NCBI RefSeq assembly: GCF_012985465.1
Contig: NZ_JAAQWN010000010.1
Coordinates: forward strand, 117,711-181,710
DNA: 64,000 nucleotides
Direction: 5' to 3'
DNA from: Pseudomonas sp. WS 5079
GTDB taxonomy: Bacteria; Pseudomonadota; Gammaproteobacteria; Pseudomonadales; Pseudomonadaceae
Part shown: in pieces, positions 63,954 through 64,000 of the stretch
Position numbering within the stretch: the stretch's first letter is position 1
How the letters are laid out: each line of letters begins with the position of its first letter
Program-made: the position numbers and the translations under genes
The notes under the pieces: generated by a model
Told to the model about the DNA's origin: nothing
Database searches by the model: none
The model's input: only the letters and a program-made list of their open reading frames with translations

Positions 63954-64000
63954 TCAGTGGGTGCGGGTGACTTTGCTCAGGTGGCGGGGTTGATCCGGGT
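63954..64000 (-). CDS. C-terminal end of a SIS-domain deaminase-like gene (partial)
   Basis: The last 15 codons before a TGA read PDQPRHLSKVTRTH. This resembles the ends of GlmS-type SIS proteins and the NagB-II/AgaS glucosamine-6-phosphate deaminases. The position upstream of the EIIA-HPr-EI and nagE genes matches the deaminase gene of the Pseudomonas nag cluster. Only the tail is visible, so the call rests mostly on context. Confidence 0.5.
   Translation of the reverse strand, partial: PDQPRHLSKVTRTH

Overview
The window is a chromosomal segment from a Pseudomonas of the fluorescens group. This is inferred from the gene order (tgt-yajC-secDF, suhB/trmJ, cysE-iscRSUA-hscBA-fdx-iscX-ndk-rlmN-pilW-rodZ-ispG-hisS-yfgM-bamB-der, leuA, xseA, guaBA, mltF/purL), high GC content, the many 'GTGGGAGCGGGCTTGCCCGCGATAGC'-type REP elements between genes, and a trehalose PTS locus of the kind described in P. 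fluorescens. No rRNA, tRNA, CRISPR, prophage or IS element is visible.

Layout. Positions 1-3600 hold the Sec accessory operon (3' end of tgt, yajC, secD, secF). Next come a glycine-zipper outer-membrane-type protein, suhB (reverse), trmJ and cysE. Positions 7148-12837 hold the complete Isc iron-sulfur cluster operon behind two IscR-like boxes. From 12929 to 22148 runs a dense forward block: nucleotide metabolism (ndk), rRNA/tRNA modification (rlmN), pilus and cell-shape proteins (pilW, rodZ), the Fe-S isoprenoid enzyme ispG, hisS, the envelope proteins YfgM and BamB, and the ribosome GTPase Der. A methionine-type aminotransferase and an omega-amidase follow. leuA (reverse) is preceded by a candidate leucine-rich leader peptide with mutually exclusive RNA pairings. 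Then come an M23 peptidase, xseA, a LysR regulator with a divergent TauE-like permease, a zinc-ribbon protein and guaBA.

The accessory part starts near 34.6 kb. On the reverse strand lie a small lipoprotein, an APH(3')-type phosphotransferase, a 1010-residue toxin-like protein and the GntR-family regulator TreR. Divergent from treR is a complete trehalose system: EIIBC transporter, phosphotrehalase, LamB-type porin, an EIIA-HPr-EI fusion and a small EIIB-like protein that has lost its phosphorylation cysteine. Two identical ACTCGT-N4-ACGAGT operators sit in the divergent promoter. After mltF/purL comes a second, much larger toxin-like protein (about 1914 residues, reverse). It lies directly downstream of a GlcNAc-type PTS operon (nagE, a second EIIA-HPr-EI fusion, and the end of a SIS-domain deaminase-like gene at the window edge).

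The most interesting observation is the pair of large toxin-like proteins. They share a hydrophobic segment, a TIKI/ChaN-like (Pasteurella toxin C2-like) module and a C-terminal tail. Of three copies of the module in the window, only the last one in the larger protein keeps the GEAH, EH and GSAH residues; the other two are degenerate. Both genes sit on the same strand just downstream of a sugar-PTS gene (treR or nagE), with no clear terminator between. All family assignments are from motif recognition by eye; no database search was run.
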